DNA of 64,000 nucleotides, taken from Calliphora vicina (lineage: Eukaryota > Arthropoda > Insecta > Diptera > Calliphoridae). The stretch is taken from contig NC_088780.1 in assembly GCF_958450345.1 (NCBI RefSeq), positions 46,120,033 through 46,184,032 of the forward strand, written 5' to 3'. A program made the position numbers and the translations under genes. Below the pieces are notes generated by a model. That model saw only the letters and a program-made list of their open reading frames with translations. It did not search any database and was not told the origin of the DNA. Positions 1 through 11,323 of the stretch are shown piece by piece. Every line of letters begins with the position of its first letter. The stretch's first letter is position 1.

Positions 1-516
1 TAGTTTGGTTTTATTTAGTTAAAGTTTTGTTTAAAAATTTACTACGATTATACAATTACCATTTTTTTGTAAAGTATTCTCACATTTGGTCATCCCATTT
101 CAAGAGAAACTACACAACACTTGGTATTATAGTAATTTTATATTTAAAGACCAAATCAGCAAGACCAAAAGTCAATTTGAATACGCAAATACACTCGTTA
201 TGTATTGAATGGCTGGTTATAAAAATCAAGAGTCAACACTACCCACTTATAAATATTTATATACAGAGACAAATATACAATTGCAAGATTTGAAATTGTG
301 CCAAACCAACAATGAGCATGCAAAAGACATTGATAAAATTGTATAGAATTTATGAAAGACATACAAAAATGAAAAATAATAGAAAATTAAATTTAATCGA
401 TTTTATAGAATTTTCAAATTTAAACTACATAATACATAACTTTAAGTGCTAAATCCATTTTGTTTTGTAAAGAGTGAGCCAAAAAAATCATATACTTGTA
501 TTAAGTTAAATAAAAC
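1..516. other. AT-rich stretch, nothing recognised
   Basis: I see no repeat, RNA gene or transposon end here. An 88-codon plus-strand frame (27-293) is low in complexity, matches no family I know and is judged chance. Confidence 0.6.
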
Positions 517-790
517 TTAAAAATATTGTGGAAATCCGCGCATCAAAGCTTTTATTGTTGCTTCCGTTGCCTTTTTGGACGAGGCTGTCCTCTTATTCTT
601 AAAATCAGACATGTCCCAGGATATCTTTCCTGTGTTCTTTAATTCTCTTTTTACAAGAGACCAATACTTTTCCACAAGCCGAAGTTCTGGACAGTTGGGT
701 GGATTTATCCACTGTGGTACAAAATTTACATTATTGTTTGAATACCATTCAAGGTCCTTTTTATAAGAAAGGTAAAAGACATTTTTGTAG
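517..790 (-). pseudogene. Tc1/mariner-superfamily transposase, C-terminal remnant
   Basis: On the minus strand a frame stays open for over 80 codons and ends at a TAA (517-519). It reads ...LEWYSNNNVNFVP, then NPPNCPELRLVEKYW, then a basic tail. The pattern V-x-F-V-P...N-P-P-N-C-P-E-L-R-P-I-E-x-Y-W is the end of the catalytic domain of a mariner-superfamily branch (Rosa/DD41D-like by memory), where the IExYW glutamate region follows the second catalytic aspartate. Here P-I-E is L-V-E. The N-terminal DNA-binding part and the first two catalytic acids are absent, so this is a 3' fragment with no activity expected. No terminal repeat was found beside it. The superfamily call is firm; the branch is inference. 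Confidence 0.7.
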
Positions 791-822
791 ACACTACGTA
801 ATATGAAGAGTTTCCAAAAAAA

Positions 823-900
823 CGAAGAATTGCAAAACCGCGGTTTCGGTTTTAAAAAATTGAAAACCGATCGGTTTCGGTCGGTTTTAAGATAATTTAT
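823..900. repeat. AACCG/CGGTT motif array, probable hAT-type element end
   Basis: Dense copies of AAAACCG and CGGTTTCGGTTTT, in both orientations. A similar array lies at 5036-5112. By analogy with other elements in this window with arrays at their ends, these may be the ends of one element interrupted by everything between, but no matching terminal repeat or target duplication could be paired. Confidence 0.45.
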
Positions 901-959
901 TAAATATCAAGTGTTACAGAAACAAAATCAGTAACATAGGAAAAGCTAACAAATTTATA

Positions 960-2479
960 ATTCAAACTTGACGGGTGTTCAAGAGCATAAAGGAAAATTG
1001 GTACATTTTCTTTTAATGGTACTTTTTTAATATATTAAATTAGTTAGCTTATATACATTGAAGTTGGCTAATATACTTCTCAGTAAAGCAATGATCAAGA
1101 ATAGGGTGCTCAATAGTATTATGATTCACAAAAGGAGAACTAAACCAAACCAAGGAGTACTTTTTCGTTCTTCAAAATGGTACTTTTTGAATTTTCTAAA
1201 ATATTGAACCTATAATCTGGAAATAACTTTGATTTCAAACTTAACGGGGCACACTGTGGTAAATCACAAATCTAGCTGGACAAAATTTAAAAATAAATGT
1301 CTGGCAACATTCCTTCTGATCATTTAATGAGCTTCTCAATACAATAGGGAACTGGAATTCATGTTTTGTTTTTTTGGTTTTTAGCTCCGATTAGGAAAAA
1401 CTAAGCTTTAAAGTAAGTTGTTGTCAACAGGTACATTAAGATTTCAAAGAGAAGTGTATTTTTTGTGTGACTTTGGTTTATGATTAAAAAGGCTACGGTG
1501 ATTTTATTGTCATAATTTTTTTATATTATTATTAAGTTCTATTTCAGGGAAATATGCAACAATTTTCATTTAATTATTTCCATTGTAACTATTAAAAAAA
1601 AATATTTTTTGTGAGAAGATCAGAAATTGGAAAAAATAAAATATTTCATTTTTTCAAGTTGAGTTAAAGCTGTTTATTCCGCATAGTTCCGCTGTAAAAC
1701 TATATTTGAGTTAATCTTTCAAGTGTTCACTTCAAAGTTAATCAAAAATATCTTCTTGCGACCTCCATAAATTTTTTCACTTTTCCAGTATGACTTCTAC
1801 TTTTCACGAAAGAAAATTTTTGAAGAATGGGTAAAAACTCCCAAAATACATTGCGAAAAAAATAGTTGGTTTTTTTATAATCGTTTATATATTTGAACTC
1901 ATTTTTTATATGATTCTAAAGTGAGAAGTGAACCCAACGTGATTTATTAATTTTGTACAGTTAGATTTGCGATCTACCACACTGTGCTGGGGTTCAATTG
2001 TGGAAAATTTGTACTTTATCTTCTAATTGTACATTTTATTATATTAAATTATTTTACCTATGTACATAATAGTTGGCTTTAGTACTATTTCTTTCTTAAT
2101 TAATAGTACTTTTTGGAATATTTTATAATAATAAACCTAAAAATTAGACACACATGATTCTGAATGAGTTAGAATTCGCAAAAGGTGACTTTAGTGGTAC
2201 ATTTCTTTTGCATTTTCAATAATAATGGGCCCAGAAATATGAAATTGGACATTCATGATGCAGAGGGGGAATACAAAATGTGGGTATTTGTGGTACTTTT
2301 TTAATTCTAATATGAGCTAAAATCCATTCGAATGAGCTAGAATCCACATTACAATGAACAAATAAACTTGAAACTAGAGACCTGTTATCCTGAATGATTA
2401 TTAATTCACAAAGGGAGACTTAATAGTGCTATTTCTTTCTTCTAATTGGGGTGGCGAAGCGCATCGGGTCAGCCAGTAC
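960..2479 (+). repeat. Helitron-like stretch of diverged GGTACTTTTT-type repeats
   Basis: Loosely repeated units of roughly 200 bp contain GTGGTACTTTTT, TCTGAATGAGTTAGAAT and ATAATGGGCCCAGAAAT-like segments (1180-1275, 1980-2130, 2160-2340, 2390-2440). The stretch ends in GGGGTGGCGAAGCGCATC, GGGTCAGCCAGT (2448-2479), closely resembling the 3' end at 43614-43643, which finishes in CTAGT. The CTAG is CCAG here. The 5' end is not defined. Related GTACTTTT repeats occur at 61800-62010 and 62880-63300. Confidence 0.45.
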
Positions 2480-3264
2480 TCCATGCTTTTATTGGATATG
2501 TGAAAATAAATAAGGCCCTAATTTTGTAAATCACGTCACCAAAGTGATATTTATATGGAAAACAAAAACAAAATTTCAAAAATTTTTAAAAATTATGAAA
2601 GGCAAACCAATGCACTGTGGGAGAAATCAACAATTTAGTGGTGCAAAATAAAAAAAAAAAAAAAACATTCTCATATTTGATTTATTGTTATGTAGTTTCA
2701 ATCTATAGTTGTTGCTGTACTTAAAAATATTTAACAATTATTAATAACTTCAGTGGTTTGATATTGACAACTATTTAAATGTAAAATATTTTTCAGAAAT
2801 TTTTTTTATGAAGAATTGTTTTCAAAGTTGTTATTAAGCAGGATAGTACAAGGTTTTCTTTAAGTTGTATTTTTACTTTTTTATATGTAGATGGAATATG
2901 AGGCTTGGTAAATCAGAAAAATAAAAATATATTTTCCGTTATTTGTGATAACCAATAGCCATATTCTTATAGAATTTATTTTTTTACTTTTTGAATTTTC
3001 GGAAGGTTGCCAGTTACTAATGCTGTAAGATGCAGTCCTAATTTTTTTACCAATATCAAGGCTATGTTATAGACTACATATGGTGAAAAATTTAGCTGCG
3101 AAAAAGTGCGAGGTGAATTTATATAATTTTTTTAAAAAATTATTATCGTTGGGACGATGTAAAATCTCGTACTAAATTTGTTCCTTATTTTTTTTAAGAT
3201 TGTATATAAGAAGTGTTATTGGTAATTACATTATATAAAAATGAAATTTATGTAATTCTAACTA

Positions 3265-4077
3265 CAGTGGGACCTCGATTATCCGTATTGGTTGGGACCG
3301 GAATTCTGGATAATCAATTTTCCCGGTTAATTGAGTAATTTTTTAAAGGATTTTATGTACATGTTTAAATAATATAAGGATTTTATTAAATTTCGGACAT
3401 ATGCCCACAGCATTTCATTTTCTGGGCAGAGTAAGTTATTCTACGCATTTTTCAAAACTGCAGAAGTAACAGCATTCCAAGGATTATTAATTGACAACAG
3501 TGGTTTCTTGATTTTAAACGCTTTCTTAAATTCTTATCTATTGATTGACGTGAATAGTTTTTGCACTATAGTTTTCCGATAATGACATTTAAAGCTCCAT
3601 ATTACACCCTGATCCATCGGTTGGATCAAAGACGTCACATTTGGTTTGGAAAATTGAATACATCGTTCATTGCTGAGTTTTTCTTTTCTATTGATATGAA
3701 TTGTGCAACTATATAATCAGCTGAAGATTTTTGTCCTAAGTTTGTGAATTCCATGTCGCTTTTTTGTTTAATTCTGAGTGGAATATTTTAGTTATTTTAG
3801 TCTTTTCATTCACTATTAATCCAGAACTTTTGGTTCTTCAGCAGTCTTTAAATATTTTCAGTTTCGAATGGGGAATTCCTCTTTTTCGTTTTATTCACAT
3901 TGTGTTTGTTGTTCAAAAATTATCGAAAAAAAAAATTGCTTATAATCCCGGATAATTGAGGTAATTACGGTTAATCAATGCAAAAAAGTTGAAATCGATC
4001 CAAAATTTGTTTCTTTTTCTTTCACGGATAATTGATGTTGCCGGATAATCGAATCACGGATAATCGAGGCCTCACTG
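3265..4077 (-). mobile_element. pogo/Tigger-like element, internally deleted
   Basis: Ends CAGTGGGACCTCGATTATCC (3265) and, on the other strand from 4077, CAGTGAGGCCTCGATTATCC form imperfect terminal inverted repeats typical of Tigger/pogo elements. TA flanks both sides (3263-3264, 4078-4079). Further ATAATTGA/CGGATAATC motifs lie near each end. It lies inside the Harbinger-like element, so it is the younger insertion. It contains a transposase remnant on the minus strand. Confidence 0.85.
3395..3655 (-). pseudogene. pogo/Tigger transposase, C-terminal DDE remnant
   Basis: The minus strand reads PNVTSLIQPMDQGVIWS, then FKCHYRKTIVQKLF. That is the signature of the jerky/Tigger/pogo DDE domain around the last catalytic acid (LPPNxTSxxQPMDQGVI). 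After about 60 codons a frameshift moves the reading to a frame with NPWNAVTSAVLKNA, matching the family's A-W-x-x-V-x-x-x-T-L-x-N-A-W segment, with a stop in place of the last W. The N-terminal helix-turn-helix and the first catalytic acids are missing or too decayed to read. It is nonfunctional. Confidence 0.8.
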
Positions 4078-4868
4078 TACTTACAAGTTGCTAAAAACAA
4101 ATGCCCATATACTAAATTTGACATCAAAGAAATTTGACACCGTTATCAAAAGATGTTAGGCAACTTTTGTTGGATCCATTACTTCCTTGTGATTCATCAG
4201 ACTCTGAAGACGACTAATTTAAATAAATTTTAAAAATCTCATAATAAAAATTCACAAAAATGTAACAAGTGTTAGTTGGCTTAATTACTCTTTATTTCAT
4301 TGTTTAATTATAACTCATTTCATAACTAATAATTGTTATTCGTTTTTAAAAATAAACTTATTAATAAAACTAAAAAAAGTTTAATTTTATATGAATATTT
4401 CGACCTATGCCGGCAAAATAGGGATAAATGTCCATAATATATAGATTTAAATAGTTACTTGCTATAAAAAAAATTACTTATAAAATTTAAATTTTTTGAA
4501 AGATATATTAAAATAATTTCTTACATTTGAAAATAGTATAGAATTTCTTCCGAGGTAGTGTAGTTTAGCAGCCTCTCCCGCTCATTCTACTGAAGTAGCA
4601 GTACCCATTTTGCATTACTTTATTAGCTTACCTCCTTGTCTGCAATATTTCCATATAAATGAAATTAATTTGGCCAAGCGTTTAGAAGATACGAATTTAA
4701 TTCCACTAAATTAGGGTTTTCTCCCACTGTGCAACGCTTGAATTTTGGTGCGTTTGTTCTGTCAAGAATTTGTATATAAAACAAAAACAAATTTTTAAAA
4801 TTTTTGAAATTTAGTTTTTGCTTTCCATATAAAAATCACTTTGTGACGTGATTTACAAAATTAGGGCC

Positions 4869-5160
4869 TAAGTCTTTGTTAAAAACACTTTGGATTCTTT
4901 TTTTTAAATTAAATAAATAAACAGTCGTTTGAATTTTAATTGTCAGGAAATACTTGGATGAATCTTTGGATGAAAAAGTTTGTTTTTAATTTCTAAATTT
5001 TTAATTTTTCTTCTGAAAATACATTAAAAGTAAAAACCGAAGAATAATTGTCGGTTTCGGTTTTAGGCCTTGGAAAACCGTGGTTTCGGTTTCGATTAAA
5101 ACCGAACACGAAAATCTAGTAATACATATGTATTTCTGTGTTTATCGTGCCTGATTTCAG
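4869..5160. repeat. AT-rich flank with CGGTTTCGGTTT array at 5036-5112
   Basis: From 4872 to 5030 I see only AT-rich sequence. At 5036-5112 motifs of the AACCG/CGGTT type recur (GTCGGTTTCGGTTTTAGG, AACCGTGGTTTCGG), like the array at 823-900. This is a possible opposite end of the same element. Confidence 0.4.
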
Positions 5161-6295
5161 AACAGATTGGCTTCTTTTGCCACAACTTTATTTTGTTTAT
5201 TTTTTGACATTGTGGTCTGCTGTGTAAAATGCTTTTTCAAAGACGACAAAACAAAGATATACTGGCGATTGCCTATCAACATAATGCTCCGTTATGATTC
5301 TCAGACTATTTATATGATCAATAAAAGATTTATGGGGATTAAAGCCCATTTTTGGGGTTTTAGGCCAGCCTGTTCATTTTTAAGTATTGGTGTTACTACC
5401 TCAGAGATTCGTTTGGTGATAATATGAGCTATTATTTTATTAATCATTCTGAGAAGTGTTATTCCTCACTAATTGTTTCGATCGTTGAGGTCGCCTTTTT
5501 CGAGATTTTGAAAATAGCTCCTTCTTTAAGTTCATTAGGTAGTGACTCAGTTTCCCAGAAGTACGCGATGAGGAAAAATATAATTTGTGTACTAATCTGT
5601 GGAACTGCTTTTAAGAACTCGGGCGATATACCATCTAATTCTGGTGATTTCCTGTTCTTAAGAGTACTTATTGTATTAACGACCACGGATAAAATAAAGC
5701 ATGTTGTTTCGATGTTGAAGTTTTCATTGTGTGATATACAATTGCACATTAATTGCGCATTGACATTACGAGGTGCAAGTCTATCAGAGTAAAACTCTTC
5801 CCATAAAACCAGTTGATCGTTCACAGAGGTAATCAGAATCGAGGTATATTCGACTATATTAATTGCCGGTTCCATAAAAATTTGTTTGACTTCATTCCAA
5901 CGGGTGGGATGAGCTTTAGTTAATGAGTTTAGTGATGATGTTATCGCTTCTTTATAACGTTTAGAAACAGCAGACTTTTTCATTCGGCGTACGTCGATTC
6001 TTCGTTGGAGTTGGGAGTTGTATTTATTTATAGCAGCAAGCTTAATCAGCATAGTTGCAACGAGTAGATTGAGGTCGCTTGCCATATTTGGCCCTCTGCG
6101 GTTGCGCACATCGAGAAAAGAACCTATCCATTTTCTGTAAATTGTGATGTGGTCCATTTGGATCTCTGTTACGAGGTCTGGAGATTCCCATGTTACCTTG
6201 TGTATTCGTTTGTGAGGGAATAATGAACCTCCAACCAGAAATAGTTCGCCGTTTACGGTTTTTCGCCCCAGTGCACAGTGGAAAATTTTGGTCAT

Positions 6296-7535
6296 TTACG
6301 GATCAAAAATCTGTAACATTTGAATGGATGAGGATTTTTGTAAGATTTTTTTTTTTATTAGGCTTTAATATGTATTTCTAATCATAAAAATCGAATTAAT
6401 TAAAAAAAGTTATAAACGGATAAAAATACATCTTTTATTTTTTTTTTTGAGTTTTTGTAAAAAAGTAATAGTACTAACTCACATATTTTTAGACCGATTT
6501 TAAAATTTTAAACAATTATGGAGAGGCATCGAATTAGTCTTTCATAAATGTATCATTATTTCATGAAATAATGTAAATTTTTATAAAAAGTTTAGCATTT
6601 TTTTTTCGTAATTTTTCGAATTCGACAATATTTATTTAAATTTTTCTATGAAAACCTATTTTTTTTGCATAGTGACATTACTTGTTAAAATCGGTTTATA
6701 TTTGCAAAAGTTATTCAACTTTTTCGAAAAAATTTACCTTGTAAATTAAAAATTGTACAAACAATTTTTTTATACTTAGTTTTTTGTTTTTTTTATTCAT
6801 ATGCGCTGAGGGAGAAAATACTATAAAAGGTGTTAATGAAAAGTTGAATAATTTTTACAATTTTCATCCGGTTAAAAAAATTAAAACACTGTTTTGTTAA
6901 GAAATAAATTTACTTTATACATAGTTATAAATTTGTATAACTTATCATAGCAAAATAATCTATGAAAAGCAACTAAAATCAAAAGAAGTTGAACATTATT
7001 TTTCTAAAATTTCTGAGTTGCTCAACATTTTTGAATGCCATTTCTTATAGGCACAATATATCTCTTAGATAATAAGTTAGACTTTAATTCTATGTTAAAA
7101 GTAGATCGGCGGCAAACGGCGCCAATAGTTAAAATCCTAGTCAAAGTTGCGTAGGTAAGCCGAAAAACATTATATATTTTAAACGAATAAATTTCAAATC
7201 TGCTAAGAATATATACAAAATTCATTACAAATTTAGAGTCTGGACAAGATACCCTTTCCAACATGGTATAACAATTCTGAAAAAATATAATTATAAATAT
7301 TAAAAATACGTCCTTGAATATGGTAAAATTTTAAATCCCCAAATCTTTAAAGTCGAAAGTAGTGTGTTCTGTCACCATTTTCGAATACTTCTATTGACAT
7401 AATAACTATAATTTCTGCAAATAATTATTGCTTGACATCTTAACTTTAGGACACAATTTCTTTTATGGTTAAATTCAATCATTTGCAGAAATCAGTTATG
7501 TGCAATGCATTATTACTCATTATACCTATACGAAA
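6296..7535. other. AT-rich insert within the LINE remnant
   Basis: This segment does not continue the LINE protein and shows only poly-T-rich sequence. Its left edge lies next to GTGCACAGTGGAAAATTTTG (6271-6290). I found no paired terminal repeats, so its origin is unknown. Confidence 0.4.
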
Positions 7536-7712
7536 TTTGTGTTATCTGATCCAAACTGAGCATTGAAATCTCCCATCACCACTTATATATCAATACGATT
7601 AGTTTTTGTTATCGCTTTGTCAAGAATTTTATAAAATTCCAAGGAATAACATGTAACTTTTAAATTCCTCACATAATTGCGCTATTCTCGACGCTTCCAG
7701 TAGCGTTCTGAC

Positions 7713-7906
7713 CATAAGCGTAGCTAGACTATTATTCTGGGGTGGGCAAAACCACCCCAGACTCGCATCTGCCCACCCCAGATAAAAATTTGGAAAGTCG
7801 CAGAAAGATTTTTTTGTACCCTGTGCCCTAGAACATTAATACCAATGGATTCTGCATTAAAAATTAATACAATTGATGTTTTTTGAATTCCATATCTACG
7901 CCAATG
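7713..7906. mobile_element. hAT-type MITE, 194 bp, inside the LINE
   Basis: The ends are CATAAGCGTAG and, in reverse complement, CATTGGCGTAG, an imperfect 11-bp inverted repeat. The element is flanked by a perfect 8-bp duplication GTTCTGAC (7705-7712 and 7907-7914). Removing it and one duplicate restores the LINE frame ...TWNVRT-LLEAS..., which confirms the boundaries independently. Inside is a GC-richer imperfect palindrome (TCTGGGGTGGGC ... GCCCACCCCAGA). It has no coding capacity. Confidence 0.9.
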
Positions 7907-7957
7907 GTTCTGACGTTCCAAGTCGTCATCGGTAAATCGGATTGGTTCTCGTTATTT

Positions 7958-8468
7958 GTAGACAGATTTGTGTAAGACCACTTGCTTAAGCAAAGATTCG
8001 GCAACGTTGATTCAGCTTGCAGGTATAACACAATTCGTTATAAATAATTTAGAAAAGTGAATAATTCATTTACTAAAGAATTAATTGCTCATTTTAAAAC
8101 CCGAATTAATGAACGACTTAAAAAAGTTCTTAATACGTTTATATTGTATTGGAATTCAGGATCATGCCCAACTAGCTCACAGTTTTTAAAGCATAGCTCC
8201 AAAACGGAAACTGCGAAGGTTTTTTTAAAGTATCAATACTTGAATTGTTAACTGTAACGTTATTTTTTGTTTTTCTTTAACAATAAAATATTGAAAACCC
8301 TACATCAAAACTTCATTCTTTACTTAAAAAAAAAAAAATTAAATTATTCGAATAATTCGATTAATTTTAAACGTGTGATCGAATAATTATTCGAACAAGT
8401 TAAAATCTCTTATTCGAATTATTCGTTTTATTCGAACAAGAGAAAAATCGAATAATTGGAATACATTA
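7958..8468 (+). pseudogene. hAT transposase C-terminal fragment with 3' end of element
   Basis: A plus-strand frame 8057-8251 reads FTKELIAHFKTRINERLKKV and CPTSSQFLKHSSKTET. The same sequence, also decayed, is in the hAT element at 30657-31798 (31310-31460), where the upstream catalytic part is preserved. Downstream, 8331-8468 is an array of ATTCGAATAATTCG motifs ending GGAATACATTA, matching that element's right end (GAATACTCTA). It is therefore a 5'-truncated copy of the same family, abutting the LINE remnant. It lacks a left terminus and any target duplication. Confidence 0.75.
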
Positions 8469-8498
8469 GTATTATATGGTTGGACTTAACCGACTAAT

Positions 8499-8621
8499 GG
8501 TCATTATTACAACTTGCCTTTAAGTTTTAAATAGTAAAAGTTAACTTTAAGGGCAACTTTTTCTATTACTTAAAGTTAACTTTTACTATTTCGAACTTAA
8601 AGGCAAGTTGTAATAATGGCC
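8499..8621. repeat. Near-perfect hairpin MITE, 123 bp
   Basis: The arms are about 50 bp. GGTCATTATTACAACTTGCC on the left pairs with GGCAAGTTGTAATAATGGCC on the right, and the inner part pairs through AGTAAAAGTTAACTTTAAG. The loop is about 17 bp. There is no coding capacity, and the target duplication is not clear. Confidence 0.75.
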
Positions 8622-8800
8622 CTATATTTTCTTACTTGTTTACAAATATTTTTTTTAAAACTTTATTCATATCTGCAATGGATCTTCTAAAATGTCAGTT
8701 TCCAAATTCGTCGTATTCTTACCACAAATAATCCAGACATGTACAATAGACTGTCCCAAAAAAAATTTTTGTTGGGGCTCAAGCCTAATTTGAAAACCTA

Positions 8801-9397
8801 TAGGGTATTTTTGAGATTTTTTTCAGATTTTTCGGAAGAGGTTTAGAGGTCGCTCAAGTCGACTTTTTCCAAAAATCGGGTTTGTTGGCCTTTTTTGAGT
8901 TTTCTTCATAACTTTGTCAAGACCCACGATTTTCATTACTTTTGAGGGCACATTTTTAAAGAAAAATGTCCATGCTATATTTTTTTGTTCAAAAATTTTT
9001 AGTTTTTGCAATGAATTGGCTCATTAAGGTGTCCTACATTACAACTTTTCGTAATTCTTCCATAAATTTTGTAAATAAGGCTTTATAACTTACATAATTT
9101 TTATGAAAATGAAAAAAACTAACAATGCAGTTTGAAAGATCAATTAATTCTTTATAATTTAGGGAATTTAAATATAGGGCCCCATAATGAGCCAATTCAT
9201 TACAAAATCTAAAAATTTTTGCACACAATAATAAAGCATGGACATTTTTCTTTTAAACTAATGAAAATAGTGGGTCTTGACAAAGTTATGAATAAAACTC
9301 AAAAAAGGCCGACAAACCCGTTTTTAGGCAAAAACTCGACTTAAGCGACCTCTAAACCACTTCCGAAAAATCTGAAAAAAATCTCAAAAATACCCTA
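8801..9397. repeat. Foldback-type element, arms about 230 bp
   Basis: TAGGGTATTTTTGAGATTTT at 8801 is mirrored at 9397 (reverse complement). Homology continues through TCAGATTTTTCGGAAG, GACTTT..., GTCAAGACCCAC and ATGAATTGGCTCATTA. About 120 bp of unpaired centre separates the arms. The TAGGG start fits a hAT-type end, but the 8-bp flanks do not match. Short open frames inside are artefacts of the symmetric arms. Confidence 0.7.
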
Positions 9398-11045
9398 ACT
9401 TATAAGCTTTCAGCACCTATGAGAATAAGAAAAACAACTTTTATTGTACATTGATTAGTGATTTGAGCCAATTACAGTATTATTTCTATTAGAACTACCA
9501 CGTTAAATTTTTACATAAGATTGAAAATTCCACTTAAGTTGTTTTGTCGAAAGTCAGACATTGTTTAAACATATGTATAAGGATATATAATATATGACGC
9601 TATCTTCTCGTTCATATACTAAACGTCTGATATGTAAGAAATGTTCATCATAATTTTATTTAAAAAAAACTTAAATGTAAATTAATAAAATATTTAAATA
9701 CTTTTTGTAAATCCCTTACATGAATTCTTAAAAATTAGTGAATTATTTACTAGCAAAGAAACTAATTAAACTTCCATAATATTTTTTCTGGTAGAATATA
9801 CGATGAGAAAATTGTATTAGTCTGACTATAACTTTTACAGTTGAAGTTTATTAAAATGATTTTATATATCTGTTTATTTGCTTATACATTTTTTAATAAA
9901 ATTCTTCTTTTATTATTTACATATTTGATAAGTGGATACATAAATATCATATACATAATACATAGCCTTATAATGAAAGTGATACGTGTATAATTTGTTT
10001 AAAATACTTACGCCCACATTCACAACAAAATTTTAAATTTATCAAAGATTTATAAAACAAAACTTTGAATGAAAATTTTGTTTTAAAAACCTTTGATAAA
10101 TTAAAAAATTGAAGGTAAACATTTTAAATAAATAGGAGATATTTTTGTAATTTAAAACCTGGGAATAGTTCACATGTTTATCAAAATCCTATTTTTTTTT
10201 TTTTTTGTTAAAATCTTAGTTAAATATTTTTTTTCTATATATAATATCTGTACTCTATACAAATAATAGATAAAAAAGTTTTGTATTTAAATCATCATAC
10301 CTAATAGGCTTAAAAGATAAAAGATTTCTTATTATAAAAAACCAATATAATACTTTAGCAAATATTTTTTTTCCAGTTTTTACAGCATTGGACAACATGA
10401 TGCAAATCCTAATAATTTAACAACTTTTAATCTTAAAATCGTTAAAAGACAGTAAGTATTTGCAGATGTATGTCTATTGTATGAAAGTGTAAAACTACAC
10501 AGAGTCTGTTGGTGCTCACTCCTTCAGCAGGATAAAAAAACACACAACCAAATGATTTTTGTAAATGTGAAGATAAATAAATTCTCTAGGGAATGAATAA
10601 ACTACAAATTGTCCGTACGTACAACCAAACTCAATGGCTAAATCAACAATATGCAAAGCAAGCGTTGGCAGTACAAATAAAGTATTCGTACAGTCAGCAA
10701 ATTAATACCATTGAAGTCTAAAATTTTTCTTACATTTAGTCGATTTTTGTCACGGGTTCTCAATACACGATTGAGTGTAAATTTTGCAACAACTAGTTCT
10801 ATATACTAACATTTCAGAATTAATTTACAATAAAACAAAATCACGGAAACGATAATAATAATTGAATTCACAAGTACAACGGATAGTATGAGTAATATTT
10901 TTCTATATACATATGTATTGATATTTGTTTTTCCGTAAAAATCTAATTGATATTAAGAAATACTAGTACATATTTTTGTTTTAAGAAGTTTTGAACAGAA
11001 ATTAGAAAATTGGTATACATATCAGTAAAGAATTTCTAACGCATT
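9398..11045. other. AT-rich intergenic DNA, nothing recognised
   Basis: There are long A/T runs and no frame over 60 codons with a recognisable protein. I found no paired repeats or RNA gene. Confidence 0.6.
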
Positions 11046-11323
11046 TCTTCGAGGTAATATTGTTATATGGCCAAATCCATGTAACTTTTAACATATGAAA
11101 TTTGGAAATTTTTTGCATTTGTTGAGAACGCCTGGACCGATTCGGACAATTTTTTTTTCAAATATTCATCATAGTCCAACATAGTTTTGAATGAAAAATT
11201 AGTCACGCCCACTTTTACGCCCATTTTTTTAGAATTTTTGGAAATGATCATCGTAATTCAATTTATGAAATGATCCCAATAGTCCACAAAAGTTTTTTAC
11301 AGAAAGAAAAATAGTTCAGTGAC

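Larger units (their letters stand above)
2514..4868. mobile_element. PIF/Harbinger-like element with long terminal inverted repeats
   Basis: The ends are inverted copies: GGCCCTAATTTTGTAAATCA opens at 2514 and its reverse complement closes at 4868. Homology continues inwards about 130-180 bp through AAAGTGAT, ATATGGAAA and GCACTGTGGGAGAAA-type blocks. Both sides are flanked by TAA (2511-2513, 4869-4871), a 3-bp TWA duplication with a GGCC start as expected for PIF/Harbinger. The inside is AT-rich and carries the pogo-like insertion at 3265-4077. No Harbinger transposase was recognised, so it is probably non-autonomous. Superfamily is inferred from ends and duplication. Confidence 0.65.
5163..7941 (-). 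pseudogene. LINE (non-LTR retrotransposon) ORF2 remnant, interrupted
   Basis: Reading the minus strand downwards, pieces of one endonuclease-reverse transcriptase appear in order. MTTWNVRT (about 7931-7908) resumes as LLEASRIAQLCEEFKS after the MITE at 7713-7906. Then comes VVMGDFNAQFGSDNTN (about 7590-7540), the catalytic GDFN motif of the APE-type endonuclease. From 6295 it continues as LFPHKRIHKVTWESPD and DHITIYRKW..LDVRNRRG, the endonuclease C-terminus, then a linker and the start of the reverse transcriptase (LKNRKSPELDGISPEFLKA). After a frameshift near 5460 come DHINSLRI and PVYLCFVVFEKAF (family F-V-D-F-x-K-A-F; the catalytic D is V here). About 1.2 kb of unrelated AT-rich DNA separates the endonuclease pieces (6296-7535). 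A 278-codon frame (5459-6295) survives. Elements of this type are often annotated as 'craniofacial development protein 2-like'. The clade is uncertain. Confidence 0.85.

Noticed and set aside
27..293. 88-codon plus-strand frame
   Set aside because: Low-complexity composition, no recognised motif, no conserved context.
4140..4200. Frame ending LLLDPLLPCDSSDSEDD before a stop
   Set aside because: Looks like an acidic protein tail, but nothing upstream could be joined to it; it may be Harbinger-internal coding debris. Too short to call.
5424..5792. 122-codon plus frame opposite the LINE
   Set aside because: Antisense shadow of the reverse-transcriptase remnant, which has clear motifs on the minus strand.
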